A model generated the notes under the pieces. It was not told the DNA's origin. It ran no database searches and saw only the letters and a program-made list of their open reading frames with translations. This document shows, piece after piece, positions 24,390-35,600 of a DNA stretch of 64,000 nt (position 1 is its first letter; each line of letters starts with the position of its first letter). The DNA lies in NCBI GenBank assembly GCA_946902875.1, contig OX336353.1, positions 20,535,151-20,599,150 of the forward strand, in the 5' to 3' direction. Origin of the DNA: Nematopogon swammerdamellus (Eukaryota; Arthropoda; Insecta; Lepidoptera; Adelidae). Made by a program: the position numbers and the translations under genes.

Positions 24390-24451
24390 CTCTATCGCGC
24401 TCTCGCTTGCACACACAGGTCTCTATCGCGCTCTCGCTTGCACACACAGGT
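24390..24451. repeat. 31-bp tandem duplication
   Basis: Two perfect copies (24390-24420 and 24421-24451) of a unit starting CTCTATCGCGCTCTCGCTTG. The 23722-24580 stretch is the UBE2J1 upstream region; a short frame from an ATG at 24243 is discussed under rejected items. Confidence 0.8.
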
Positions 24452-24580
24452 TTAGATGGAACGTTACACTTCTTCGTGCGTGCAGCCGGTGTTCATCAAT
24501 TTATAAGACGTGACATAATCACGTCAAAAGGAGGTAGATAGGTTATACGAGCTCCCAAAGCGGCACATTAAATACAAGAC

Positions 24581-26189
24581 CAGTGTTGCCATGTTAGGAG
24601 ATTTTCTCCTAGATTCAGGAGAATTTCAGCGGTGTTAGGAGAAGTTTTTGCCTGTCAGGAGAGTAGGAGAAAATCTAGGAGAAAGAAAATCATTACAGGA
24701 GAAGATTTAGGAGTGAGAAACATATATTTACTAGTAAGTAACAAACAAATATTTCGGTATGTACGGTGACAACACAATGAATGAACTGTTTGTGAATCAA
24801 CCAACCTCTCAAGTCACACAATATACGATAGGATTTGTCTTTTAATAAGAGCAAGGTTCCCCTTCTTGCTCTTTAGATAGGATAATGTGACACTCTGTGA
24901 GTGTGTGCGTACATTGATCGACCGACAAGCGACTACCGGGCGGGCCTAACCGAACGAACACTTTGTTATCAATCAATGTTATTTACATGTATTCTTTGTA
25001 ATAATGAGTAGTATTACTAAGCCTGCGTCGATAGTCTGTCCGTCAGTCCGCACTACTTTAACGGCTGTATCTTTGTACCGTAATAGGTAGCTGGTTGTGA
25101 TTTTCACAGATCATGTGTTATTTATTATTGGCGGACATCCTATTCAATAATAAGAAAAAAAATAAAATTAAGGGCTTCCCCATAAAAGAAACGTTTTTTT
25201 TTTCTAAAAAAAAAATCTTTTTTGTTTGGTTTTGCTCTAACGTAAAAACGGTAATACGTACAAGTGTCAACTTGGTGTGGTTAAAAACTAAAAAAAAAAA
25301 CAAATAATTAAAACAGACGAATTACGTGGTGGTTAGAATGGCAATCGTGGTTATGACGGGGGGACAAATCATTATTGGCGGAGAAGTGATAGAACATATT
25401 GAAGGAAGAGTATGTACGTATATTTCGGTTAAATACTGCTTGGTAGACAAGGTCTCCCTATGAAGGTCGAGGGAGCAATTCAACTGAGTAGGGCTGCCTC
25501 GGAAATTTTAAATTCGCCCCGAGGTCTAACCTGTATATATTATGACCAGCGCGTCCTACCGTTTATGACGTACGGGTGTGAAACGTGAGCTCTGACTAAA
25601 GTTGTTTTCAAAAGTTGCCCAGCGAGCGATGGAACTAGCCATGCTGGGCTGGCATGGGAGTATAGCTAGGCGAAATGGTGCGTAATGAATGACTAATGAA
25701 TGAGGGGACGACGACCGTTGGAGTAACCATGTACTTTGGCGGCCGTGGACAGGAAAATGGAGTGTGGGAGACCACCCGCCAGGTGGGACGCCGACATGAA
25801 GTATGTCGGCGGAAAGCAGTGGTCCGTACCGCTGAAGGCCGAGAGACTGGAGGAAAATTGAAGGCGTATGTCCAGCAGTAGACGCTTACACGCTGACCGA
25901 CTGACTGACTGACAGAGAACCCTCGGTGCGCGAGTTCGACTCGCATTTGACCGGTTTTCAGGGTGCAAAAGATACAGCTCTTTACAGGTAAGACAGACGG
26001 ACGGACGGACAGACGGCCTAGGCTTAGTAAAATGGTCCCGTACGTATAAGGAACACTAAAAATGTGATGAAATTTTTATAATTTGAAGAACAGGAGAATT
26101 TTTTAGGAGGACGAAAATTTTCTAGGAGATTTTTAGGAGATTTTCGAAGTCAATCTAGGAGAATTTCAAAATTTGAGTTGGCAACACTG
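24581..26189. mobile_element. 1.6-kb hAT-like element with perfect 8-bp target duplication
   Basis: Left CAGTGTTGCCATGTTAGGAG, right ...GAGTTGGCAACACTG, with further AGGAGA-rich sub-terminal repeats on both sides. Flanked by TACAAGAC at 24573-24580 and 26190-26197. No hAT transposase; the interior has acquired an RTE LINE 3' fragment (25440-25925) and dispersed repeats. Confidence 0.85.
25440..25925 (+). mobile_element. RTE-type LINE, C-terminal end fragment (inside the hAT element)
   Basis: In interrupted plus-strand frames it reads TYGCETWALTK, then SERWN/AMELAMLGWHG, and finally ENGVWETTRQVGRR...KLKAYVQQ, the C-terminal tail of endonuclease-reverse transcriptases of lepidopteran LINEs. 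It ends in a short tandem (GACT)n tail, as RTE elements do. Frameshifts and stops make it a relic. Related pieces: 41746-41994 and 50884-50970. Confidence 0.7.
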
Positions 26190-26724
26190 TACAAGACCAC
26201 AGTCCTGTTTGAAGTTAGTCGCGCACCAACTACGCACGCGTTCAGACGTGCCGTGCGTCGTCCTTCCTTCCTAAGTAGTTATCAGGTTTACCAACCGCCA
26301 CATAATAAGACTATTCGAGTCGGCGCATAACTTTATAGTTCTTCCTCTCAACTTTTCAAGGACGTGCCATGTGTTAGCACTGAATGTCAAATAGATAACC
26401 TATCTTTCCTAAAAAAAAATTGGTTGTCTGTAAAGTCGGTTTACGGACGATAGTTTTAAAAACTTGCGAATTATTCGGAATAAATAAGGAATACTTCGAA
26501 AATCATGGAATCTTTCCAGGATTTATAGAAGTTTATTCAGTATGAAGAGGAATGCGTAATACCTATTTGGTTAATTTTAGACCGAGCCGGATTTAAGAAG
26601 TTGTTATTTTATGCATATTCGTAGATACATTATATGGAATGCCCCAAGATAATTATTATTTCAAAATGATAATACCTACTTATTTCAAAATGATCGAAAA
26701 TCGCGCGAACGAACGAAACGAATC

Positions 26725-26865
26725 CATGCAAGAGCGGCCTACCTACACTCGCGTCTCGCACGCAGTCGGCTGGCCGGCGGCGGAGCGGCGCGGTGGTGCG
26801 CGGCGCGGAGGGGGTGCAGCGAGCGAGACGGGCGGGCGGCGCGCGAGGCGGTAGGTAGGTACCTG
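26725..26865. other. GC/CpG-rich block in intergenic DNA
   Basis: Very GC-rich segment (GGCCGGCGGCGGAGCGGCGC...) in an otherwise AT-rich 3-kb stretch, followed by a possible donor GCG|GTAGGT. It could be a promoter-proximal non-coding exon of an undetected gene. No conserved protein seen. The remaining 26200-27300 holds nothing I can name. Confidence 0.3.
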
Positions 26866-27316
26866 CTATGCCCTGTGTGGTTGTTATGCGTATAGTTTCG
26901 CGTGACGTAGGCAGGGAATACTTCCCAAAAGATCTGTATACTTCGTAAGTTTTCGCTGAATAGATACGGCGCTGCGCGCGCGATGCGTCATGCGAGTTGA
27001 CGAATATTTAAGAATTATATTGTGGTTGTTGTTTGTGTGATAATTATATAATATAATGATGGTTGAGGTTTGAATTGTAGATGTTTTTAAACATTGTAAT
27101 AAATAACAATAAATAATGTTCAGTTACAAAATAATTTTGAGCTAATGTTTTTTCCTGACCATGTAAATGTGTTTAATTTTGTAAAATTACATAGATCCTG
27201 TTTATTTTTTAATGTATACCAACTTAAGGCGAGAATAAGGGTCAAAATTGAAAATAGGTGAACTTAAAATTCTGAGCTATTGGTAAACATAAAAAATCTA
27301 TAAAAAATAATGTGTT

Positions 27317-28060
27317 CTCAAACTTCAGGTCTCGGAGAGATCTATCCATCTGTCACGTGTCAACTTTTGTTTTGGTCATAACTCGAGAACCACTGGTGCT
27401 AGACCCATCGTGTTGGTACTCAAACTTCAGGTCTCGGTGAGATCTATCCATCTGTCACGTGAACTTTTGTTTTGGTCATAACTCGAGAACCACTGGTGCT
27501 AGACCCATCGTGTTGGTACTCAAACTTCACTTCTCGGTGAGATCTATCCATCTGTCACGTGAACTTTTGTTTTGGTCATAACTCGAGAACCACTGGTGCT
27601 AGACCCATCGTGTTGGTACTTAAACTTCAGTTCTCGGTGAGATCTATCCATCTGTCACGTGAACTTTTGTTTTGGTCACAACTCGAGAACCACTGGTGCT
27701 AGACCCATCGTGTTGGTACTCAAACTTCAGGTCTCGAGTTATGACCAAAACAAAATTTCATGTGACATATGGATAGATCTCGCCGAGACCTGAAGTTTGA
27801 GTACCAACACGATGGGTCTAGCACCAGTGGTTCTCGTGTTATGACCAAAACAAAAGTTGACGTGGCATATGGATAGATCTCACCGAGGCCTGAAGTTTGA
27901 GTGCCCACACGATGGGTATAGCACCAGTGGTTCTCGAGTTATGACCAAAACAAAAGTTGACGTGGCATATGGATAGATCTCACCGAGACCTGAAGTTTGA
28001 GTGCCAACACGATGGGTATAGCACCAGTGGTTCTCGAGTTATGACCAAAACAAAAGTTCA
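27317..28060. repeat. satellite in inverted arrangement (four ~100-bp units, then about three reversed)
   Basis: Forward units start at 27317, 27419, 27519 and 27619 (CTCAAACTTCAGGTCTCGG...CCCATCGTGTTGGTA). At about 27735 the orientation flips and reverse-complement units follow (ATGACCAAAACAAAAGTTGA...). The whole block can form one long hairpin. Confidence 0.9.
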
Positions 28061-28065
28061 TGACG

Positions 28066-28425
28066 AAGTTTCTAGTTCTCAAAGAAAACGGGATGGTACG
28101 GAACCCTCTTTACACGAGCTGGACTCGAACTTAACCACTAAAAAAAAATCTCCGGTAGTAAAATCTCCAGGTACGCTACCTACCAATTCACAAAGTTTCG
28201 TCAAAAAATCCTAAGTCTTCTAGTTCTCACAGAAAACGGGATGGTACGGAACCCTCTTTACGCGAGGTCGACTCGAACTTGATCACTAAAAAAAAAATTC
28301 TACGGGATATACGCTACCTACCAATATACAAAGTTTCGTAAAAAATCCTAATCCTTCTAGTTCTCACAGAAAACCGGATGGTACGGAACGGAACCCTCTT
28401 TACGCGAGCTCGACTCGAACTTGAC
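28066..28425. repeat. three tandem ~140-bp repeats
   Basis: Units around 28071, 28217 and 28355 share CTAGTTCTCA(C/A)AGAAAAC, GGATGGTACGGAACCCTCTT and a GACTCGAACTTGACCACT-like end. Confidence 0.75.
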
Positions 28426-28489
28426 CACTTTCCCTTATACATATTTGGCCATGATATAAAAAAATAAAAAAAATTTGTAAACTTCAAGA

Positions 28490-28556
28490 ATTGAACCGAC
28501 GACCCATCGGGTCGTAAGCACGCACGTTACCGCTGAGCTACAAACAAGGGTTAATA
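28490..28556 (-). other. tRNA-like relic
   Basis: On the minus strand TGTAGCTCAGCGGTAAC (A box) is followed 30 bases later by GTCGGTTCAATTC (B box). Stems do not pair well, so it is probably a SINE head or tRNA pseudogene. Confidence 0.35.
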
Positions 28557-29077
28557 ATCCGCGCAAATTTCCGTATATGTTGCTGAGCCCGACTCACAGC
28601 TCCCTATTGTTTCGCGGGGATCTGCGCCCCTTCCCCACCGATGTCTTCGAAATTGAAGGCCACGTTCACTCCTATTTCCGCCTTAAATGGAGATTAAATT
28701 AGGGTTAATAAGTAGGTAAATAAGTATTTACCTATCATGTGGTTGTTTCTGTTTTTTTTATTAGGTTCTTAATTCCCAAAAAAACAATGGACAGTAGGTA
28801 AAGCCCGTTCTCTTTCATAGAGTCGCTCTTTGTAATGCCGACAAACCACATGCCGACGCCGACAAAAGGGGCCCCCGCGAAAACCTCCAGCGTACTGATG
28901 GGCAATTGCGGTGGCGGCGGAGAGCGGAGGGTGCGCGCCGCATTCTTTCGAAGTGAACGGTTGAGAAAACCGCGCTATAGTCATCAAACACCCTATAGAC
29001 GCTCTCTGACGGACTCGTCAATTCAAAGTGCGCCCATTATCTATGCCTTTCCGTAAGAATAAAAAAAGGCTTTGAAA

Positions 29078-29405
29078 AAGATGGCGGACGGCGGAAGTAC
29101 GTCGCGTGGTCGTTGTAATTAAAAATATATATTTTTGTGGTTCTCGCGGGCCGAGAATTTATACAACAGACGTTAAAGCTACAAAAGAAATGGCTGTATG
29201 CTCTAATGAGTTTTGCCTGTTTCGGGAGGAGACGAATTAAATAAAGATGGCGGACGGCGGAAGTTTGTCGCGTCGTCGTTGTAATTAAAAAAATATATTT
29301 TTGTGGTTCTCGCGGTGCGAGAACTTATACTACAGACGTTAAAAGCTACAACAGAATTGGCTGTATACTCTAATGAGTTTTGCCTGTTTCGGGAGGAGAC
29401 GAATA
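29078..29405. repeat. ~165-bp tandem duplication just upstream of SF3B2
   Basis: AAAGATGGCGGACGGCGGAA...TTTCGGGAGGAGACGAATAA occurs twice (about 29078-29237 and 29244-29405). It ends some 230 bases before the SF3B2 ATG, so it may include promoter sequence. Confidence 0.75.
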
Positions 29406-29636
29406 AATCTAAAAAAAAAAAAAAATAAAAAAAAACAAAAATGTTTGCTTGCCTGACTGACAGTGTCACATTGACAGTTTGCACACAAGCAAAGCACAAT
29501 CAATAGGGAAATAGCGTGCGGGGCTGGGTGCTTTGCTTGCTTCTACATACTTTATTTGAGCCATATTGTTCGTTTTGGTGCTTATTTTAGTGTTATTGGC
29601 CCTATTGTTTCTTGCCGCTAGCACTTGCACGTCAAT

Positions 29637-32600
29637 ATGGACGGTCCGCCGGGTACCGGGCCACCACTGGCTCCCGGAGACCACGGCCTTGTTCCGCCCG
29701 GCATCGGGCCACCGCCGGGAGCGTCGGCGCCCTTCCCGCCCGTGCCGCCGCCCGGCATCGGTCCGCCGCCACCCGGAATGCGGCCGCCCGGCGTCGGGCC
29801 CCCGGGTTCGTCCTCGGGCGGCCCGCCGGGCGTCGGACCGCCGGGAATGGGCCCAATGGGCATGGGACCGCCGGGAATGGGGCCTCCCGGCATCGGGCCT
29901 CCTCCGATGATGCGCGGAGGGCCGCCGCCACTGATGAATGCTCCTCTTGGGCCGCCACCCAATTTCAATCAAGGAAATCAAGGAAACAACGACTCGAACC
30001 AGATGATGGGCCCGCCAGGAATGGGACCGCCCGGCATGGGGCCGCCGCCCGGCATGGGCCCGCCGCCCGGCATGGGGCCGCCGCCCGGCATGGGGCCGCC
30101 ACCCGGAATGGGGCCGCCGCCTGGGATGGGCCCACCGCCGGGAATGGGTCGTCCGCCTATGGGGATGCAGCCTCCTCCCGGATGGGGTGGGCCCGACGGT
30201 CCTCCCGGGTGGGGAGGTCCGCCCGACGGTCCCCCCGGGTGGGGCGGTCCACCCGACGGGCCGCCGGGATGGGGCGGGCCGCCCGACCGCTGGGACGAGA
30301 GGGAGGAGGGCTCGGAGGGGGAGGAGGAGGAGAGCGGCGGCGGCGGGGGTGGGCGGGGTCCGCCGCAGCACGCCAGCAACCTGCCCTCGCTGCTCACCAT
30401 GAAGATAGACAAGCCGGAGGAGCTGCGCAGCCGGCCGCAGGGGCTGGTGCTGCCGAAGGCGCTCGAGGAGGCGCTCGCGTACAAGGACCAGCGCGCCGCC
30501 GCCCTCGGCGAGCAGGAACGCAACCAGGAAAGGGGTAAAGTCACAAAAAGTACAACACAACAGAAATACTAATTTTGTTTTTTGTTTTGTGGAAACTGAC
30601 ACGTTTGGCTACATCACCTACAACATCCGTGATGTCAGCCCATAACAGGGACGTATTTATAGCTTCCACAAGGGGGGTGTTCTGGCGAAATAGGGATCGG
30701 TTCACCTCAATAAGATTCTAGTGTTCCTGTTGAGTCGTTCTGTATTTCGGCCTAGCTATCTCATCTTATTTTTAGGGTTCCGTACCTCAAAGGAGGAAAA
30801 AACGAAATCCTCACTCAAAGTCATGACTACCCACATATGTTATATACAAAGAGAAATTATGCATAGAGTTATCGCTCCGAAGAAATATACAGAGAAGCGG
30901 TGTCCCAGCGGCTGAGGTATGGGGTAAGGTAGCAGGGATGCGGAGCGCAGAGCCGAGCGGAAGAGGGGAGCCCGCGAGAGGTGGGAAGCGTGCGGGAGAC
31001 GGTGTGGGGGGCTCGCGCGGGGCAGGAAGCGTGCGGGAGAGTGGCAAGGGGTAAGAAGAAGAGGAGCAGGGAGAACGATCGCACTCGTGCGTCGGTGTGC
31101 ATATTATCTTTTCATTCTAACACTTCATCTCCAGATTCGCCATCGCTACTTCGACTAGCAGGTAGCTACATATCATTAACGTTTGCGTGAGCGCATGGAG
31201 GAAGATATGTAAAAGTATTAGGTAGTTTAAAGTAGGCGACGACTGCGCACTGCAGCCTCTCGCACTCGACTAAGAGACTTGAGGACCGTGAACTGGAACA
31301 TGCGAGTTGGCCGAGTGTGTTCTCTAGTACGCTAGTACATAATTCCTCTTTGGTTATATACTGTATATGCAGTATTGCAGCTTTGTAGTGTGTTTTATTT
31401 ATTTATTTATTTATTTATTTTAGACAGGCAGCCTAGGCTGATACGTCTAAATCCAGTTAAACTTTGTTGTTTTTCGTCATTATCTTAGATTTTTTTTGTT
31501 TAATTTTTTTTTTTTTCGTTCTTGAGCACTCTTTTTGAGATTATGTTTTATTTGTTAGATATTTATCTAGTCTATTTTTGAATTGGTTGGTAGTAAGTGC
31601 GCTTATTACTTCCTCTGGAAGTCGTATTTACACGTCAGAATTTTGTACACCTCTATTAGATCCCCTCTCTGGCGTCGAGCTTCCAGGGAGGGCAGCTTTA
31701 GCGCTTTGAGTCTCTCTTCGTAACTAAGATGTCGTAGCTCCCGTGGTATTTTTGTGAATTTTCTTTGGACTCGTTCTAGCTGTTGAATATCCTTCGAGAA
31801 GTACGGCTGCCAGATCTGAAACCCATATTCCAGTAGAGGGCGGACAAATGACTTGAACATTTTAAGCATTGTAGGCGGTGTCAAGACATGAAAGGCCTTT
31901 TTAATCAGGTATATCAGAGAGTTGGCTCTTTTGACGATTTCTGATATGTGAGGCTCCCATTTCAGATCATAGTGGATGGTTAAACCGAGGTCCCTCTGCG
32001 ATGTAACAGGCTGTAGCTGTATGTGGTTTAGGTGATATGGTAATTTGGGGTTTTGCTTTCCTAGGTGGAGAACTGTACACTTTTGGGCATTTAGTTTTAT
32101 CAGCCAATCCGAAGACCACTGGTGTATGTTGTTCAGATCAGCTTGCAGTTTATTGTGGCTGGTAGTTGGATTGGTGAAATACTTTGAATCGTCAGCAAAG
32201 AATTTGAAGTGGCATTTAATGATAGCGTGAAGATCAGTTATGTATATATTGTAGAGAGTCGTAGCAATCACTGATCCTTGGGGGACACCACTCCAGACTG
32301 GTCTAGGGTCAGATAGAGTTTCTCCTATTCGTACCTGCAGCTGTCTCTTATTCAAGTAGGCTTCTATCCACTTCAGGAGTTTACCTCGAATGCCAAAATG
32401 TGTGTGACAAAGCTAACCATATTTGTGTAATTAATTTTATTCCATAAAAAATGTGGGACTGTTATTTCAAACAATAGCCCACTGCATCTCTCCCTGTGCA
32501 TGTCGTAACAAGCAACTAAGGGATAAGGACAAGATGTCGTGCTAGGGGGCGACAGGTTAGCCACCTCTCACCTTGGAGCGGTTCTTCCACCGAGTCACGC

Positions 32601-35600
32601 AGCAGGTGGGTCTTTATGCCTTACTTGTTGCTTGATAGTTGTCTTGTCCGCATACTTTGCGAAATGTGGTGGTTCGTGTTGTGCTGTAATTTAAAGTAAA
32701 AATATTTATTCAAAAATGTTACATTTACAATGTATGTACAGTCCGTAGACTGTACTGCAGAGGACAGCGGGTAGTACAGTTTTAATATTTAATTTTACGG
32801 GCACAGTTTGAGTAGAATATAATGCTTACATCTATTCTAGCTATTACACAATACAGAAAAAGGTAATCCACATTAAATAACAAACAAAACAAATAAACGA
32901 AATATAACAACCAAAAAAAAACAAATTAAAAAATTTACCAGAGTACTTGCAGCACAACACCGATTACTCTGCTTACCCCAATAATTGTCGTCATACAGTG
33001 TGTGGTATGTATGCATGTAAAATAATGTATCTCTCGCTCATACCACTGGTATTGTGTGTGTGCAGAGTGGGAGGTGGCGGCGCCGGCGGCTCCGGTGATC
33101 AGCGCCGAGTACGACGCGGAGGAAGAGGACGCGGAGTCAGACGAGGAGACCGTGCCCGACGCACCGCGCCCGCCCGTCATCTCCCGCCAGGAGGTGTGTT
33201 GCTTACTTCACTGCGCTGCCCAAAAGTAGTGTGATGACTTAGGGTTCCGTACGGGACCCTATTACTAATCCTACATACCGAAGGACAACATCAAACTTAA
33301 CAAGTACTGCAACTTAGTAGACCGGATTTAGAAAAACTGATTCAAGACTGATCTCTTCGCTGTGGAAGTCACTCTAAGTCGCCTTTCAGTCTCTTCAAGA
33401 ATCTAGGGCTGCCAAGATCGACGCTAAGCTCATACATGGAGAGAGCTTCGAAAACGTCACTGGAAGCATCCTACAGAATATGGATAGGTAGAGAGAGGGA
33501 GGTCGAGAGCGGGACTGATGGTTTCCCCGCGTCCTAGTCAACGCAGACTAGCTGACGAGGGCTTGATGTGAGCCGAAACGTGAAGCATGCGCGGGAAATT
33601 TAGAGTGGCCACTCGCTAGCCCCGACCTCGATTAACAGCCTCCTCTACTGCCGATGGGCCCGGATATGTTCGGTGAAGCCATCGCAAGCTTAGTTCCATA
33701 CCTTCTTCCATCCGTCTGTTCATCTGTCCTTCCTTTAAAGAAATCTTTTGAACAGTAATAGGTAGCTGTTTTAAATTTTCACAAAATATGTGTTAGTATG
33801 GTGGATAACCTAACAAATAAAAAAAATAAAAAAGTTTTTGAGGGTTCACCATAGAAGAAAGACATGTTTTTTTCAACGTTTTTGTTTTGCTCTATCATAA
33901 AAAGGATAGTACGTACAAATGTACCGGTAAACTCTGGAACGCTCTCCCTGCTCATATATTTCCCCCCAAGTACAGTCTCGGGACCTGTCAGGCCGGCATG
34001 GCATTCGCAACACCCACATACGACAGAATGTCCATGGGCGCCGTTAGACACCTCATGGGTGGCTCGGCGCCATATGTTGAGCTTACAATAAAAAAAAAGC
34101 AAAACAACAAATAACAAAAACTGGCCAATTGTGAGTCAAAGGATCCCGACCTGAATGAAATAAAACACTATTTGGTAAATATTGGTGTTGTGCTGTAAGA
34201 ACGCCGGTTAAATTACAGCACAACACCGAACACCACGCTTAGCAAAGTATTAGGACAAGATAACGATCAAGTAGCAAGTAAGCACGAAAACCCACCTGCT
34301 GCATGCCTCTGTGGATGGACCGTGGTCAAGATGATAGATGAGTAGCCTGTCGCCCTTTAGCACGTCATCTCGTCCTTATCCCTTAGTCGTCTTTTACGTT
34401 ACGTAACCATACTTAGCCATTACGTTCTAGTAACATCTTGTAAAATTATTTTTATGTGTTTCAAAACATTTGTTTTGTCTTCACACAACAGGGAGCGAGC
34501 AAAGCCAACAAGAATCGCCGGAAGAAGAAGCGCAAGAAGGTTGCAAAGGCTAGCAGACAGGAGCAGCAGCAGAAGAAGAAGGAGACAGAGAATGGGGAAC
34601 TGAAGGAGAAGGAAAAGGACAAAGGGAAGGACAAGGAAAATGAAAAAGTTGACATTGAGTAAGTTTACTTCTGTTTTGTTTAGTTTTTTTTTTATTTCTG
34701 GGATCGGGTGTTGCATCAGTAGCAGAGAAAGGATAAAAAAAAATTATTTTTGTTTTTTGTTTTTGGTTAATTTGATGCGTTTTGTTGGGTTTGGTGTTAC
34801 TGAAGACACCATGGTAAAACGAATACTTCATTTTTATGTTTCCAAAGAATAATATACTGTAAAGCATTCTTACTTTCTCAAACTGTTATTAATAATCATT
34901 AGTTTATTTACCTACCTCAATATTCTGTCTAATAATATCCTCATTGGACGAAGGTGTGATACCTTTGTCAACCTCTTACTGAAGGGCAAAATTTTGCGTT
35001 CAAATCCAAACATGTTTAATACTTTTTATTGTTGTTTCTTTTTAAAGGTTGTAAGTATGTATCTGTAAGCCCTGATGTCGACAAGATCTCTCAAGAGGTA
35101 GGTACTGGGGATGGAGTTTTGGCGGGAAAAGGATATTGCGCTAAGTGCCTCGTTACAATCCCCCCCGCTTAACGCAACCAGTATGGTTTCAGCAGCGCGA
35201 CATTGGTTACGGTTTCCAATTTATTTGACCCAGGTTTTGCTAAAGCGACTCTACCCTCTTTCATAGATGTTATTTCAAATGGACCGCGCCATCGTGGACA
35301 AAAGGACTTAGTCACCCCCTTTGTTCAGTCTAGCGTGGACAGCAGGATACATAATCAAAAAATAATTTTATGAAGTCCAATAAATATTGGTTAATTTTAA
35401 TATAGGTCGTTCGTTCTAACCTGAGGCGTACAAATACATTCACGCATGACGGTGAGCATAAAATTATGCGAGTGTATTAGTGCTCAGGCCATGTATAGGA
35501 TCATGTCAAGCATTTGTATAAGAAAAATGCATTTTTGTGCGTACGTGTGTTCGCCTCAGGTTAGGCCGTCCATGCTTTACTGTTTTTTTGTTCTGTTCAA

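Noticed and set aside
24195..24455. Plus-strand frame containing MANEYTDTDVDLI (ATG at 24243) opposite the UBE2J1 start
   Set aside because: The start and the GATAG|GTAGGT junction look exon-like, but the peptide is 13 residues long, unrecognised and has no supported second exon.
29466..30602. Long minus-strand frame (378 codons) and other frames over SF3B2 exon 1
   Set aside because: Arg/His/Pro-rich shadows of the GC-rich Pro/Gly repeat; the plus-strand frame joins the conserved SF3B2 exons in phase.
33864..34117. Frames reading TGKLWNALPAHIFPPKYS, like a LINE tail
   Set aside because: The match is under 20 residues and flanked by dispersed repeats, too short to call an element.
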